Shown: piece by piece, positions 26,523-34,363 of the stretch | How positions within the stretch are numbered: the stretch's first letter is position 1 | Layout of the letters: the number at the start of each line of letters is the position of its first letter | Assembly (NCBI RefSeq): GCF_000430445.1 | Contig: NZ_KE387086.1 | Coordinates: forward strand, 16,708 to 51,070 | DNA length: 34,363 nt | Source of the DNA: Saccharomonospora iraqiensis subsp. iraqiensis | GTDB taxonomy: Bacteria > Actinomycetota > Actinomycetes > Mycobacteriales > Pseudonocardiaceae | Reading direction: 5' to 3' | Position numbers and translations under genes: made by a program | Notes under the pieces: model-generated | The model's database searches: none | Told to the model about the DNA's origin: nothing | What the model saw: the letters and a program-made list of their open reading frames with translations, nothing else

Positions 26523-27422
26523 TCAGCGCCGGACGGCCCGCAGCACCCGGTCGACGATCTCCAGGGCCTGTTCGACCGTGTCCGCCAGATTCATCAGCTC
26601 CACGAAGACGTGGTCGATACCGGTGCCGGGTCCGGCCGAGGCGACCGCGTCGAGCACGCCGTCCATCGACTCCGTACTCCAGGGGTACACCCGCAGGACG
26701 GTCTCCAGCTCCGCCGGGTCCCGCCCCGCCTCCCGGGCGAGCTCCCGGATCCGGGTCATCGGTCCGGTGACCTCGGCGGGATCGAACGGGCCCCATTCTG
26801 GGACATGGGCCGGGAGCCAGCCGTCCGCCCGCTGTGCCACACGCTGCATCGCCGCCGGGGCGAAGCCCGCGAGATACACGGGCGGACGGGGCCGTCGGGC
26901 GGGTTTGAGGCCGACCCGGCTCGCGGGGACGGTCCAGTGCTTCCCGGAATACTCCACGGGATCGTCCGACCACCAGGCCTGCACCACGTCGAGACACTCG
27001 TCCAGCCGGGCGCCACGCTCGTGCATCGGGACACCCGCGGCCCGGTACTCCTCGGGGGACCAGCCGGTGCCGAGACCCACGAGCAACCGGCCGCCGCTGA
27101 CGCGGTCGATCGTGGTCAATGACCGGGCCAGCATCGGCGGTGCGTACCAGGGTCCGACCAGGACATTCGTCCCGATCTCCACCCGCTCGGTCACCGCCGC
27201 CGCCGCGGACATCACGGCGAACGGGTCCAGCACCCGGTGGAAGACCTCCGGTATCGTGTCCCCACCGGCGTAACCGACGGTGGGCTCCACCGGCGTCAGC
27301 ATCCGGTCGCCGACCCAGAGACTGTCCGCACCGAGACGCTCGGCCTCCGCCGCGAAGTGCATCACCTCCCGCGCCCCCTCCGCGAGCGGACCGAACTGCG
27401 GCAGAGTGAAGCCGATTCGCAC
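26523..27422 (-). CDS. F420/FMN-dependent LLM-class oxidoreductase
   Basis: A 299-aa luciferase-like protein: RIGFTLPQFGPLAEGA, AERLGADSLWVGDRML, then ERVEIGTNVLVGPWYAPPML, RSLTTIDRVSGGRLLVGLG and GWSPEEYRAAGVPMHERGAR. This is the pattern of the F420-dependent subgroup common in mycobacteria and relatives. GTG 27422 follows a GGGGG site; upstream in-frame codons are in non-coding-looking sequence. The reaction is unknown. A stub of a second, related gene occurs at 28213-28350. Divergent from the VOC gene across 379 bp. Confidence 0.9.
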   Translation of the reverse strand: MRIGFTLPQFGPLAEGAREVMHFAAEAERLGADSLWVGDRMLTPVEPTVGYAGGDTIPEVFHRVLDPFAVMSAAAAVTERVEIGTNVLVGPWYAPPMLARSLTTIDRVSGGRLLVGLGTGWSPEEYRAAGVPMHERGARLDECLDVVQAWWSDDPVEYSGKHWTVPASRVGLKPARRPRPPVYLAGFAPAAMQRVAQRADGWLPAHVPEWGPFDPAEVTGPMTRIRELAREAGRDPAELETVLRVYPWSTESMDGVLDAVASAGPGTGIDHVFVELMNLADTVEQALEIVDRVLRAVRR

Positions 27423-27801
27423 CCGTACCCCCTGAGCTGTCGGTGCTGATCCTCGGGCCGCGGTGACCGCCCCGAGACGGTCGTCCATCATGGCAGCGGG
27501 GCGCGCGGCCCTCAATCACCCTTCCGTGGCGACGAACAGAAGTCCGTCGCTCTGCCCACCGGGGCGCGCAGTGTTCGTGGTCCCGCAATCCTCGAATCGA
27601 CGTCACCGATTCCCGGGAAGCCGCCCGGACCCTGGTGTCCCGTGCGCCTGTCGGCTCAGTGCGCGAATTGGCCCCCCAGAACCGTTCCGGACCATTCGTT
27701 CGGGCGTGGCTCAATTGACAGCCTATTCTGTCGAATGGAGGATAATCTCGTGACCAGCGGGCTCCACCACGAACGCGGTCCAACAGGAAAGGCGCGAGAC
27801 C
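27423..27801. other. 379-bp divergent intergenic region
   Basis: No gene seen. The sequence contains a perfect -35 TTGACA at 27715-27720 and GATAAT at 27741-27746 on the plus strand (spacer 20 bp, longer than ideal), pointing at the VOC gene. The remainder shows no clear palindromes. Confidence 0.5.
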
Positions 27802-28209
27802 ATGACGGACGGCACCCTCGGCACCATCGTCGGCTTCGACCTCACGGTGCGGGACGCACCGGCCGTGCGGGACTTCTACGCCGACGTGGTCGGCTGGAAG
27901 CCGGAGCCGCTCAGCATGGGCGACTACGACGACTACATGATGCTGACCCCGGACGGCACACCCGTGGCCGGTGTGTGCCACGCGAAGACCGAGAACGCGG
28001 ACCTCCCCCCGCAGTGGATCACCTACATCGCCGTCGGTGATCTCTCCGCGAGCATGGACCGGGTCACGGCCCGGGGCGGTGAGATACTGCGGGCGCCGAA
28101 CGGGTTCGGCCCGGGTGGATTCGCGCTCGTCAAGGATCCCGCGGGAGCGGTGCTCGCACTGATGCAGAACCCGTACGACGGCTCGGACGCCGACGACGCG
28201 GAGGAGTGA
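27802..28209 (+). CDS. VOC (glyoxalase/bleomycin resistance/dioxygenase) family protein
   Basis: A 135-aa single-domain protein with two beta-alpha-beta-beta-beta modules: VGFDLTVRDAPAVRDFYADV with VGWKP, then QWITYIAVGDLSASMDRVTA with GGEILRAPNGF and FALVKDPAGAVLALMQ. VOC proteins bind metals or ligands and include glyoxalases, dioxygenases and antibiotic-binding proteins. Metal ligands are not clear (no obvious early His/late Glu pair), so it may be non-enzymatic. AGGAAAGG lies about 9 nt before ATG 27802. It lies divergent from an F420-type enzyme, a frequent neighbour. Confidence 0.88.
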   Translation: MTDGTLGTIVGFDLTVRDAPAVRDFYADVVGWKPEPLSMGDYDDYMMLTPDGTPVAGVCHAKTENADLPPQWITYIAVGDLSASMDRVTARGGEILRAPNGFGPGGFALVKDPAGAVLALMQNPYDGSDADDAEE

Positions 28210-28212
28210 CGC

Positions 28213-28350
28213 GCACGTCGTCAGGCCCGGGTCGGCCCCACCGGTGCCGGAGGCGGTCGACCACCCAGAGGCTGTCCGCACCGAGACCTTCGACCTCCGT
28301 GGCGAAGCGGACCACCTCCCGAACTGCCACACGGTGAAGCCGATCGTCAT
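28213..28350 (-). pseudogene. N-terminal remnant of an LLM-class oxidoreductase
   Basis: ATG 28350 starts MTIGFTVWQFG, matching RIGFTLPQFG of the 26523-27422 enzyme. A few residues are then missing and the match resumes in another frame as REVVRFATEVEGLGADSLWV and VDRL, parallel to REVMHFAAEAERLGADSLWVGDR. The rest of the gene is absent. DNA similarity is strong in the GADSLWV region. Its ATG overlaps the stop of the membrane-protein gene (ATGA), so a coupled downstream gene has decayed, leaving a stub that runs into the VOC gene's 3' end. Confidence 0.75.
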
Positions 28351-29366
28351 CGCTCCCCTTCCTCGACCGGCGACGCCGAGGTCGGCCCCCGGTCGACGTT
28401 CGGTACGGACGCGGTGCTCCTCGCCGACGCCGTCGGGGCCGGCTGCCCGCGGGAGCGGAGAACGGCACCCACGGCGCCGACGACGATCGCCACGACCCAC
28501 GGCAGCACGGGACGCATGTCCGGCGCGGAGGCCAACCAGAACACCTCGATCGACGCATCGAGGGCCCCCGGCAGACCCGGCACTCCCGCACTGCCCGTGG
28601 TCAGCGATTGGACCAGGTACTGCACGGCCGTCATCCCGGATTCGACGAACCACGGGATGAGGACCAGCAGCGGCCACAGCAGCAACCGTCGGGCCGGTCG
28701 CCCACCCAGTACGATCAGCGCCATCGCCAGTACCCCGGCGCCGGACCAGCCCCGGACCGGGGTGACCCACGCCAGGTCGTACGGACCCACCGGCAGGATG
28801 TGCAGCAGGACCCCGATCAGCCAGGCACTACCGAGGCCCGCGGACACCGCCAACGCGGCACTCACGCCGGTGCCGCCGAGCATGACCGCGGCACCCACGG
28901 CCCAGCCCACGACGGTGCAGACGGCGCCCACCAGGCACACCATGCCGAGTACGGCACCCTCAGCCGCCACACCACCGCCCCCGAGCAGGGTCGTCACCGA
29001 CACGGCGCCCGTCGTCACCGCCGCGAGCACCGTTCCGCTGAAGGTCGCCGTGGTGACCTGCCTCCGTGGTGCGGAACGTGCAAGCAGCCCGAGTGCGCCC
29101 GTCAGCAGACCACCGAAGGCGGCACCCTCGACGAGCGAGCCGAGCTCCTCCACCGTCAATGGCACCGGCAGCATGCCCGCGTGGCCCCCGCCACGACCCG
29201 GGTGGTCCGAACCGGCCGTCCCGGACAGCAGCCACGGCAGGAACCCCACCACCCACCAGGTCACCGCGGACAACGGCACCAGCGCCGCGACCGGCAGTCC
29301 GCGTCGGCGGAGCCCGGGTGCCCCGGTGTCCGGACCGGCTTCGTTCGGATGATCGTGTTCAGTCAC
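28347..29366 (-). CDS. Polytopic membrane protein, unknown
   Basis: About 339 aa with roughly eight to nine hydrophobic segments (for example ALVPLSAVTWWVVGFLPWLL, SGTVLAAVTTGAVSVTTLL, GVLAMALIVLGGRPARRLLL, MRPVLPWVVAIVVGAVGAVL). The N-terminus is polar (TEHDHPNEAGPDTGAPGLRR) and the tail is Ser/Thr/Pro-rich. No family recognised and no transporter signature seen. The start is uncertain: GTG 29366 is preferred, GTG 29396 possible. It was coupled to a luciferase-like gene, now only a stub. Confidence 0.7.
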   Translation of the reverse strand: MTEHDHPNEAGPDTGAPGLRRRGLPVAALVPLSAVTWWVVGFLPWLLSGTAGSDHPGRGGGHAGMLPVPLTVEELGSLVEGAAFGGLLTGALGLLARSAPRRQVTTATFSGTVLAAVTTGAVSVTTLLGGGGVAAEGAVLGMVCLVGAVCTVVGWAVGAAVMLGGTGVSAALAVSAGLGSAWLIGVLLHILPVGPYDLAWVTPVRGWSGAGVLAMALIVLGGRPARRLLLWPLLVLIPWFVESGMTAVQYLVQSLTTGSAGVPGLPGALDASIEVFWLASAPDMRPVLPWVVAIVVGAVGAVLRSRGQPAPTASARSTASVPNVDRGPTSASPVEEGER

Positions 29367-29440
29367 ACCGGTGATACCACCACACCTCGTCCGCACGCGG
29401 GTCCTGTTCGCCGGGATCGGGCCCGTCCGCGTCCCGGACC

Positions 29441-30235
29441 TCAGCTCCGGAACGCGAAGGACTCGCGGGCGAGCGCACTTCCGTGGGCCGCCCGGTCGAG
29501 GAAGCCGTAGGTTCCCCCGGTCCGCAGTTCCCGTGCCGCCTCCGCCAGCGCCTGGTAGGCGGTGAAGGCGAACCCGCCGCCCACGGAGACCCGCCGCACC
29601 CCGAGCTCGGCGAGTTCGCCCACCGGAGGAACCCCCGGCCGCGCGAGCACGTTGACCGGGACGTCCACCGACTCCACCAGCGCCCGGATCTCCTCCCGGC
29701 CGGTGACCCCCGGCGCGTACACCACGTCCGCACCGGCGTCCCGGAAGGCCCGCAACCGCGCGAGGGTGTCGTCGAGGTCGTCGACGCCCCGGAAGTGGTT
29801 CTCCGCCCGCGCGGTCACCACCAACTCCCCCTCGGCCGCCTCCACCGCGGCGCGCACCCGATCGACGGCCCGTCCCCGGTCGTAGAGCGCGGTACCGCTC
29901 CAGTCCTCGACCGACACCCCGGCCACCCCGGTGCCCCGCGCGAGCCGGACCGTCTCGGCCACACCCTCCGGGTCGTCGGCGAACCCGTTCTCCAGGTCCG
30001 CCGAGACCGGGACGTCCACCGCACCGGCGAGTTCGGCGCAGTGGGCCAACACCTCGTCCCGGCCGAGGGCGCCGTCCGACAGACCCCGCGCCGCCGCGGC
30101 CCCGCTGCTGGTGGTGGCCACCGCGCGGAAGCCCAGATGTCGCAGCAGCACCGCCGACCCCACATCCCAGGCGTTCGGCAACAACAGGACGTCCCCGGCG
30201 TGGTGCAGCGCGCGGAAATGCTCGACGTCGGACAT
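29441..30235 (-). CDS. Isocitrate lyase/PEP mutase superfamily enzyme
   Basis: A 264-aa TIM-barrel protein: FRALHHAGDVLLLPNAWDVG, AVATTSSGAAAARG, VPVSADLENGFADDPEGVAE, GVSVEDWSG and ARAENHFRG are the successive landmarks of the PEP mutase/isocitrate lyase superfamily. The Mg2+-binding acidic residues (SADLENGF, VEDW) are present, but the KKCGH loop of true isocitrate lyases is not. Members of this actinobacterial type are usually annotated as PEP phosphonomutase-like, cleaving or forming C-C or C-P bonds in alpha-keto acids; substrate unknown. ATG 30235 has TATCGT 7 nt upstream and no ribosome site, hence probably leaderless. Confidence 0.9.
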   Translation of the reverse strand: MSDVEHFRALHHAGDVLLLPNAWDVGSAVLLRHLGFRAVATTSSGAAAARGLSDGALGRDEVLAHCAELAGAVDVPVSADLENGFADDPEGVAETVRLARGTGVAGVSVEDWSGTALYDRGRAVDRVRAAVEAAEGELVVTARAENHFRGVDDLDDTLARLRAFRDAGADVVYAPGVTGREEIRALVESVDVPVNVLARPGVPPVGELAELGVRRVSVGGGFAFTAYQALAEAARELRTGGTYGFLDRAAHGSALARESFAFRS

Positions 30236-30347
30236 GGCACGGACGATAGCGGACACCACCGACATCGACGTCGATTCACGCCGATATCGGGCTCCCTCGG
30301 CACGGGGCCGACTTTCCTTCCTCCGGATCGTGTGCGAGCCTGCGCCG

Positions 30348-31601
30348 ATGGGGGATACCGTCCGCCGCCCGCTCGGGGTCGCCTACCGGTGGTTGTGGAC
30401 CTCGTCCGGGTTGTCGAACCTGGCCGACGGGGTCGTGAAGGTCGCGCTGCCGCTGGTCGCGGTCCAGTACACCCGCTCGCCCACGCTGATCGCGGGACTG
30501 GCCGTCGCGTTGGTGCTGCCGTGGCTGCTGTTCGCGCTGCCCGCCGGTGCGTTCGCCGACCGGTTCGACCGCCGCCGGATGATGCTCGGCGCCAACACCG
30601 TGCGGGTCGTGCTGTCCGCGGCCGGAATCCTGGCGGTCGCGCTCGACGCCGGCTCGATCTGGCTCCTCTACGGGATCGCGTTCGGCCTCGGCACCGCCGA
30701 GACGGTGTACGACACCTCCGCGCAGTCGATCATGCCGCGGATCGTGGAGCGTGATCAACTCTCCCGGGCCAACAGTCGCCTGTTCGGGGTCGAGCTGACG
30801 ACCAACCAGTTCGTCGGCCCGCCGCTGGCCGGTTTCCTGGTGGCGGCCGGGGTGGCCGCCACGTTCGCGGCCCCCACCGCGCTGTGGGGCCTCGCCCTCG
30901 TGGCGCTGCTGTTCGTGCGCGGCTCGTTCGGGACGGCGAGGACGGCGGAGACGGGCGGGCGCACCAGCCTACGGACCGACATCGCCGAAGGACTGCGGTT
31001 CCTCTGGCGGCACCGGCTGCTCCGGACGCTCGCCGTACTCACCGGGACGGTCAACTTCGCGACGAACGCGGCGTTCACCGTCTTCGTCCTGTTCGCGGTC
31101 GGCTCGTCCTCCGCCATGGGGCTCTCCGAGCCCGCCTACGGTGTTCTGTTCGCCACCACCGCGGTCGGCAGCCTGGTCGGCTCGCTCGTCGCCGACCGGG
31201 TCGAACGGGTGCTCGGGCGGGCCCGCACATTCCGACTGGCCCTGCTCACCAGCGCGCTGCTGGTCGGCATCCCGGCGGTGACCACCAACCCGGTCCTGAT
31301 CGGTGCCGCGTTCTTCACCGGGGGCGTCGGGATCATGCTGTGGAATGTCATCGCCGTCTCCCTGCGCCAGCGGATCACGCCGGACCGGCTGCTCGGCCGC
31401 CTGAACAGCAGCTACCGTTTGCTCGCCTTCGGTACGCAACCGCTCGGGGCCCTGGCCGGGGGTGCGATCGCCGAACTCGTCGGGCTGCGCTGGGTGTTCG
31501 CCACCATGGCGCTGCTGGTCCTGCTCGCCCTGCTGGGCGGCACGAGGGCCCTGACCGACGACGCCATGCACGCGGCCGAACGGGACACCGCTCAGGTCTG
31601 A
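30348..31601 (+). CDS. MFS transporter, EntS-like (DHA3) exporter
   Basis: A 417-aa membrane protein with about twelve helices. Landmarks of the MFS_3/DHA3 group: LWTSSGLSNLADGVVKVALP at the start, the loop 2-3 motif GAFADRFDRRRMM, and AETVYDTSAQSIMPRIVERD followed by RANSRLFGVELTTNQFVGPP. Family members export siderophores, macrolides or other small molecules with proton exchange. ATG 30348 is used; upstream codons in frame overlap the divergent gene. Cargo not predictable; no adjacent regulator. Confidence 0.92.
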   Translation: MGDTVRRPLGVAYRWLWTSSGLSNLADGVVKVALPLVAVQYTRSPTLIAGLAVALVLPWLLFALPAGAFADRFDRRRMMLGANTVRVVLSAAGILAVALDAGSIWLLYGIAFGLGTAETVYDTSAQSIMPRIVERDQLSRANSRLFGVELTTNQFVGPPLAGFLVAAGVAATFAAPTALWGLALVALLFVRGSFGTARTAETGGRTSLRTDIAEGLRFLWRHRLLRTLAVLTGTVNFATNAAFTVFVLFAVGSSSAMGLSEPAYGVLFATTAVGSLVGSLVADRVERVLGRARTFRLALLTSALLVGIPAVTTNPVLIGAAFFTGGVGIMLWNVIAVSLRQRITPDRLLGRLNSSYRLLAFGTQPLGALAGGAIAELVGLRWVFATMALLVLLALLGGTRALTDDAMHAAERDTAQV

Positions 31602-31680
31602 AGACCAGCCGGGACGGCCAGGTTCGCCGGCGCCGAGCGACCCGCTTCCGGGTGGACGGAAACGAAAGGATTTTCCCGTC

Positions 31681-31690
31681 CCGCATGCGG
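31681..31690. promoter_or_regulatory. 10-bp palindrome CCGCATGCGG in the gap before the alcohol dehydrogenase
   Basis: A perfect palindrome in the 253-bp gap between the exporter (stop 31601) and the alcohol dehydrogenase (start 31855). Possible regulator site; a 10-bp GC-rich palindrome can also arise by chance. Confidence 0.25.
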
Positions 31691-31854
31691 TCGGTGCGGC
31701 TCCGCGCACGTCCCCCGGACAGCGCTCACCGGGCGGCGCGGCGGCAGGGCCCTTACCCTCGGCGACGGGACGCGCTTCGCCTCGCTCTTCCGTACGCGCG
31801 CGACCGACGATCCGGACACGTCACGCTTCCGGTTGCCCTCGAAGAAGGGAAGGC

Positions 31855-32952
31855 ATGGACACGACCGCCGCCATCGCGACAGCGGCCGAGCAGCCGCTCA
31901 CCCTCGCCGAGGTCGAACTCGACGAGCCGCGCGCCGACGAAGTCCGGGTCCGCATGGTCGCCTGCGGGGTGTGCCACACCGACGCCATCGTCCGCGACCA
32001 GTGGTATCCCACCCCGCTGCCCGCGGTGCTCGGACACGAGGGGGCCGGTGTCGTCGAGGCGGTCGGCACGGGAGTCGGGGAGATCGAGGTCGGCGACCAC
32101 GTCCTGTTGAGTTTCGCCCACTGTGGTCACTGTCCCAACTGCGTCGAGGGGTGGCCGGCCTACTGCCACACCTTCTTCGAACGGAACTTCGGCGGGCGCC
32201 GCGGCGACGGCACCACCGCGTTCTCCCGTGGCGGGGAACCGGTCTCGTCGCACTTCTTCGGGCAGAGCTCGTTCGCCGGCCGCACCAATGTGCACGTCAA
32301 CAGTGTGGTGACGGTGCCGGAGTCCGCGCCGTTGGAGACCCTGGCGCCCCTCGGCTGCGGCATCCAGACCGGTGCCGGCGCCGTCCTCAACACACTCGAC
32401 CCCCAACCGGGCTCCACACTGGTGATCTTCGGTGCCGGGGCGGTGGGGCTGTCCGCGCTGCTCGCCGCCAAGGTGGCCGCGTGCGGCACGATCATCGTCG
32501 TCGACCTCGTGCCCCAGCGGCTCGATCTCGCGCGGGAGCTCGGCGCCACACACGTGGTCTCCGGTCAGGACGGCGACCCCGCCGAGAAGATCCGGGAAAT
32601 CACCGGCGGCGGGGCGGAGTACGCGCTGGAGACGACCGGGGTCCCCGCGGTGTTCGAGACGATGACGCGGTCGCTGCGGGCACTCGGCGTGGGCGGTGTC
32701 GTCGGGGCGGCCGCACTGGGCACCCACGCGAGCATGGACATCGGAACGCTGCTGCCGACGGGCATCACGATCCGCATGATCATCGAGGGGGACTCGGTAC
32801 CCAGCACCTTCATCCCGCGGCTGATCGGACTGTGGGAGGCCGGCCTCTTCCCCTTCGACACGCTGCTCCGGTCGTACCCGCTCGATGCGATCAACCAGGC
32901 GTTCACCGACTCCGCCGAAGGGCGGACGCTGAAGCCGGTGGTCGTCTTCTGA
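31855..32952 (+). CDS. Zinc-dependent alcohol dehydrogenase, aryl-alcohol type
   Basis: A 365-aa medium-chain dehydrogenase. Catalytic zinc ligands CGVCHTD (first Cys) and GHEGAG (His, Glu); structural zinc cysteines in CGHCPNCVEGWPAYC; cofactor motif VIFGAGAVGLSALLAAK followed by VVDLVPQRL, where Asp selects NAD+. The PLGCGIQTGAGAVLNTL stretch holds the third catalytic ligand. This pattern matches aryl-alcohol/XylB-like and S-(hydroxymethyl) type enzymes; an aromatic or aliphatic alcohol is likely oxidised to the aldehyde. ATG 31855 has GAAGGGAAGG before it. Convergent with an AraC regulator gene. Confidence 0.93.
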   Translation: MDTTAAIATAAEQPLTLAEVELDEPRADEVRVRMVACGVCHTDAIVRDQWYPTPLPAVLGHEGAGVVEAVGTGVGEIEVGDHVLLSFAHCGHCPNCVEGWPAYCHTFFERNFGGRRGDGTTAFSRGGEPVSSHFFGQSSFAGRTNVHVNSVVTVPESAPLETLAPLGCGIQTGAGAVLNTLDPQPGSTLVIFGAGAVGLSALLAAKVAACGTIIVVDLVPQRLDLARELGATHVVSGQDGDPAEKIREITGGGAEYALETTGVPAVFETMTRSLRALGVGGVVGAAALGTHASMDIGTLLPTGITIRMIIEGDSVPSTFIPRLIGLWEAGLFPFDTLLRSYPLDAINQAFTDSAEGRTLKPVVVF

Positions 32953-33028
32953 TCTCCGCCCAGGGGTAGGGGACGCCAAAGCCGGAGGTGGGCACCGCCT
33001 CCCGCTCCCGCGCGGGACCGACCGACGG

Positions 33029-33958
33029 TCAGGACCACGTCCGGCGGTCGCGACGCCAGCGCTGCGGGGTGGTGCCGTACCGCTGCCGGAAGCGCCGGAC
33101 GAGGTAGCCGGCGTCCCGCAGGCCGGTGCGGGCGGCCACCACGTCGAGCGGCAGGTCGGTCTCCCGGAGCAGGCGCCGGACCTCGGTCAGGCGCCGCTCG
33201 GTGATCCACTCCAGCAGCGGACGGCCCGTGCGCTGTCGGACCACGGTCGTGAGATGCCCGGGGGTGTAGCCGAGCGCGTGGGCGACGTCCGCCGCGGAGA
33301 CCGGCTCGGGAAAGGTGGCCTCGATCCGCGCGAAGACCCGCTCCACCAGCGGGTCCGGCGTGACCGGCGCCGAGGGCGCCAGGCGCGCCGCCGCCACCAG
33401 GATCCGGGTGAGCGACGCGGCCACGGCCTCACCGGCCCCGAGACGCCCCGGGTCGGCGAGCTCGGCGTCCAGATCCGCCAGCCACATCGACCAGCGGGCC
33501 CGGTCGGGCCCGGCGACACGGCCATGCCCCACGCCCGGGGCGAACAGGGCGAGCAACGGGTGGTGTTCCCAGCTCAGCGGGGAGACCGACGCCAGGGCGG
33601 GCACGGCGTCGGGAGTGAACGCGACCGACCACGCCCGGCCCCGGGCCAGCTCCCCCACGCCCGCGGCGTCGACGACCTCCCCGGGCGGCACCGCGTACAC
33701 CTCGCCGGCACGCAGCGGTCGCTCCCGCCCACCGATCGTGACCGAACCGGCGCCCCGTTCGACGTAGAGCAGGACGAGGAAGTCGTGCGCGTGCCGGTGC
33801 TCCGGCGGCAGCCCGCCCGGGGATTCCCCGGAGTCGAACCGGGTCACCGACACCGGAGGCACACCGGGACGCTCCCGCCGACGGTAGACCGGTGTCCCGT
33901 CGGGAAGCACCCGACCCAGCACCGACCCCCGATCCGCATCGACCGAAGAATGTCCCAT
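33029..33958 (-). CDS. AraC-family transcriptional regulator
   Basis: A 309-aa regulator with an N-terminal cupin sensor (HRHAHDFLVLLYVERGAGSV, then LRAGEVYAVPPGEVV) and a C-terminal double HTH (PVSAADVAHALGYTPGHLTT; VAARTGLRDAGYLVRRFRQR ending YGTTPQRWRRD). The start ATG 33958 is chosen because TAGCAT lies 7 nt before it with no ribosome site, a leaderless pattern; ATG 33967 overlaps that hexamer. Divergent from a methyltransferase gene, which it may regulate; the alcohol dehydrogenase converges on it. Confidence 0.92.
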   Translation of the reverse strand: MGHSSVDADRGSVLGRVLPDGTPVYRRRERPGVPPVSVTRFDSGESPGGLPPEHRHAHDFLVLLYVERGAGSVTIGGRERPLRAGEVYAVPPGEVVDAAGVGELARGRAWSVAFTPDAVPALASVSPLSWEHHPLLALFAPGVGHGRVAGPDRARWSMWLADLDAELADPGRLGAGEAVAASLTRILVAAARLAPSAPVTPDPLVERVFARIEATFPEPVSAADVAHALGYTPGHLTTVVRQRTGRPLLEWITERRLTEVRRLLRETDLPLDVVAARTGLRDAGYLVRRFRQRYGTTPQRWRRDRRTWS

Positions 33959-34022
33959 GACAGCCATGCTACGGCCTGCCCGCACACCACAGAACAGCCA
34001 ACACTGGAAGAAGAGAAGGAAC

Positions 34023-34038
34023 CCGGGGCCCGCCCCGG
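34023..34038. promoter_or_regulatory. Hairpin CCGGGG-CCCG-CCCCGG in the methyltransferase leader
   Basis: A perfect 6-bp stem with a 4-nt loop, 36 bp before the methyltransferase start in the 116-bp gap to the divergent AraC gene. It may be an attenuator or stabilising structure, or chance in GC-rich DNA. Confidence 0.3.
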
Positions 34039-34074
34039 ATACCGAAGCGACATCCACCCTCACCGGGAGCACCG

Positions 34075-34363
34075 ATGACAACGACCGACATCCAGCTGTT
34101 CGACCAGCGCACCCCCGACGAGCGGAACCGTCCGTTCCTTCCGGGCATGGGCAGGGCCTGGCTGCTCCCCCTCTACGACAGCTTCACCCGGCTCATCAGG
34201 GTCCGGGCCGTGTACGAACGGACGGCCGCACTCGCCGGCGTCGCGCCCGGCGAGTCGGTGGTCGACGTGGGCTGCGGGACGGGCAACCTGACGTTCGCCG
34301 TGCTCGCGGCCACCCCGGAGGCCCGGGTGACCGGCCTCGACCCCGACGGCGACGCCCTCCGCC
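34075..34363 (+). CDS. SAM-dependent methyltransferase, 3' end outside the window
   Basis: The first 96 residues are visible. Motif I VVDVGCGTGNLTFAV and the acidic residue TGLDPDGDA that binds the SAM ribose mark a class I methyltransferase. The opening (FLPGMGRAWLLPLYDSFTRL followed by IRVRAVYERTAALA) fits the ubiE/menaquinone-methylase-like or broad methyltransferase 25/31 type. ATG 34075 has GGGAG about 7 nt upstream. Divergent from the AraC regulator gene. Substrate cannot be judged from this part. Confidence 0.88.
   Translation, partial: MTTTDIQLFDQRTPDERNRPFLPGMGRAWLLPLYDSFTRLIRVRAVYERTAALAGVAPGESVVDVGCGTGNLTFAVLAATPEARVTGLDPDGDALR

Noticed and set aside
33006-33017. TCCCGCGCGGGA palindrome between the alcohol dehydrogenase and AraC genes as a terminator
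   Set aside because: The palindrome leaves almost no loop, giving only about four pairs; expected by chance in this sequence.

Overview
The window is 34.4 kb of very GC-rich DNA. Codon third positions are dominated by G/C, GTG and TTG starts are common, genes are short and tightly packed, and the protein families are typical of actinomycetes: F420/FMN luciferase-like oxidoreductases, a P450 with a single-cluster ferredoxin, an ArsR-GNAT fusion, excalibur and YceI proteins. I read it as an actinomycete chromosome, probably of the Pseudonocardiales type; that lineage guess is inference. No rRNA, tRNA, CRISPR array, transposase or integrase was seen.

Layout. 1-3.9 kb: the end of a diacylglycerol-kinase-type lipid kinase, a HigBA toxin-antitoxin (TA) pair bracketed by a 94-bp duplication of the kinase gene's 3' end, a luciferase-like oxidoreductase, a YceI protein and a LysE exporter. 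4.1-8.7 kb: a P450, a VapBC module, then on the opposite strand an FAD reductase and a 3Fe-4S-type ferredoxin, with a divergent LysR regulator; together these look like a class I P450 electron-transfer set interrupted by VapBC. 8.8-12.5 kb: an atypical SDR, a small antitoxin-like ORF, a beta-lactamase-fold serine hydrolase translationally coupled to an internally deleted LysR gene, and a divergent intact class A beta-lactamase lipoprotein. 12.5-17.2 kb: a P-type cation ATPase, a frameshifted small membrane protein, an SGNH hydrolase and a SodC-like lipoprotein.

17.3-20.4 kb is an accessory island, visibly richer in A/T than its surroundings. It is a minus-strand chain of polymorphic-toxin immunity-type genes (two Imm21-like, one SMI1/KNR4, one DUF4265, one unknown, plus broken or very small genes) with no toxin in the window. 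21-24.5 kb carries a staphylococcal-nuclease/excalibur protein with an apparent frameshift and a divergent arsenic-type pair: a flavoprotein with a Cys-rich tail and an ArsR-acetyltransferase fusion. Three identical-architecture palindromes lie between that pair.

24.6-34.4 kb holds a TRIC/UPF0126 channel, small membrane and hypothetical proteins, an F420-type oxidoreductase, a VOC protein, a membrane protein coupled to the stub of a second luciferase-like gene, a PEP-mutase-family enzyme, an MFS exporter, a zinc alcohol dehydrogenase, an AraC regulator and the start of a methyltransferase.

Recurring themes are TA or immunity modules parked at gene ends, several recently broken genes, and several genes whose -10-like hexamer lies only 6-7 nt before the start codon, suggesting leaderless transcripts.
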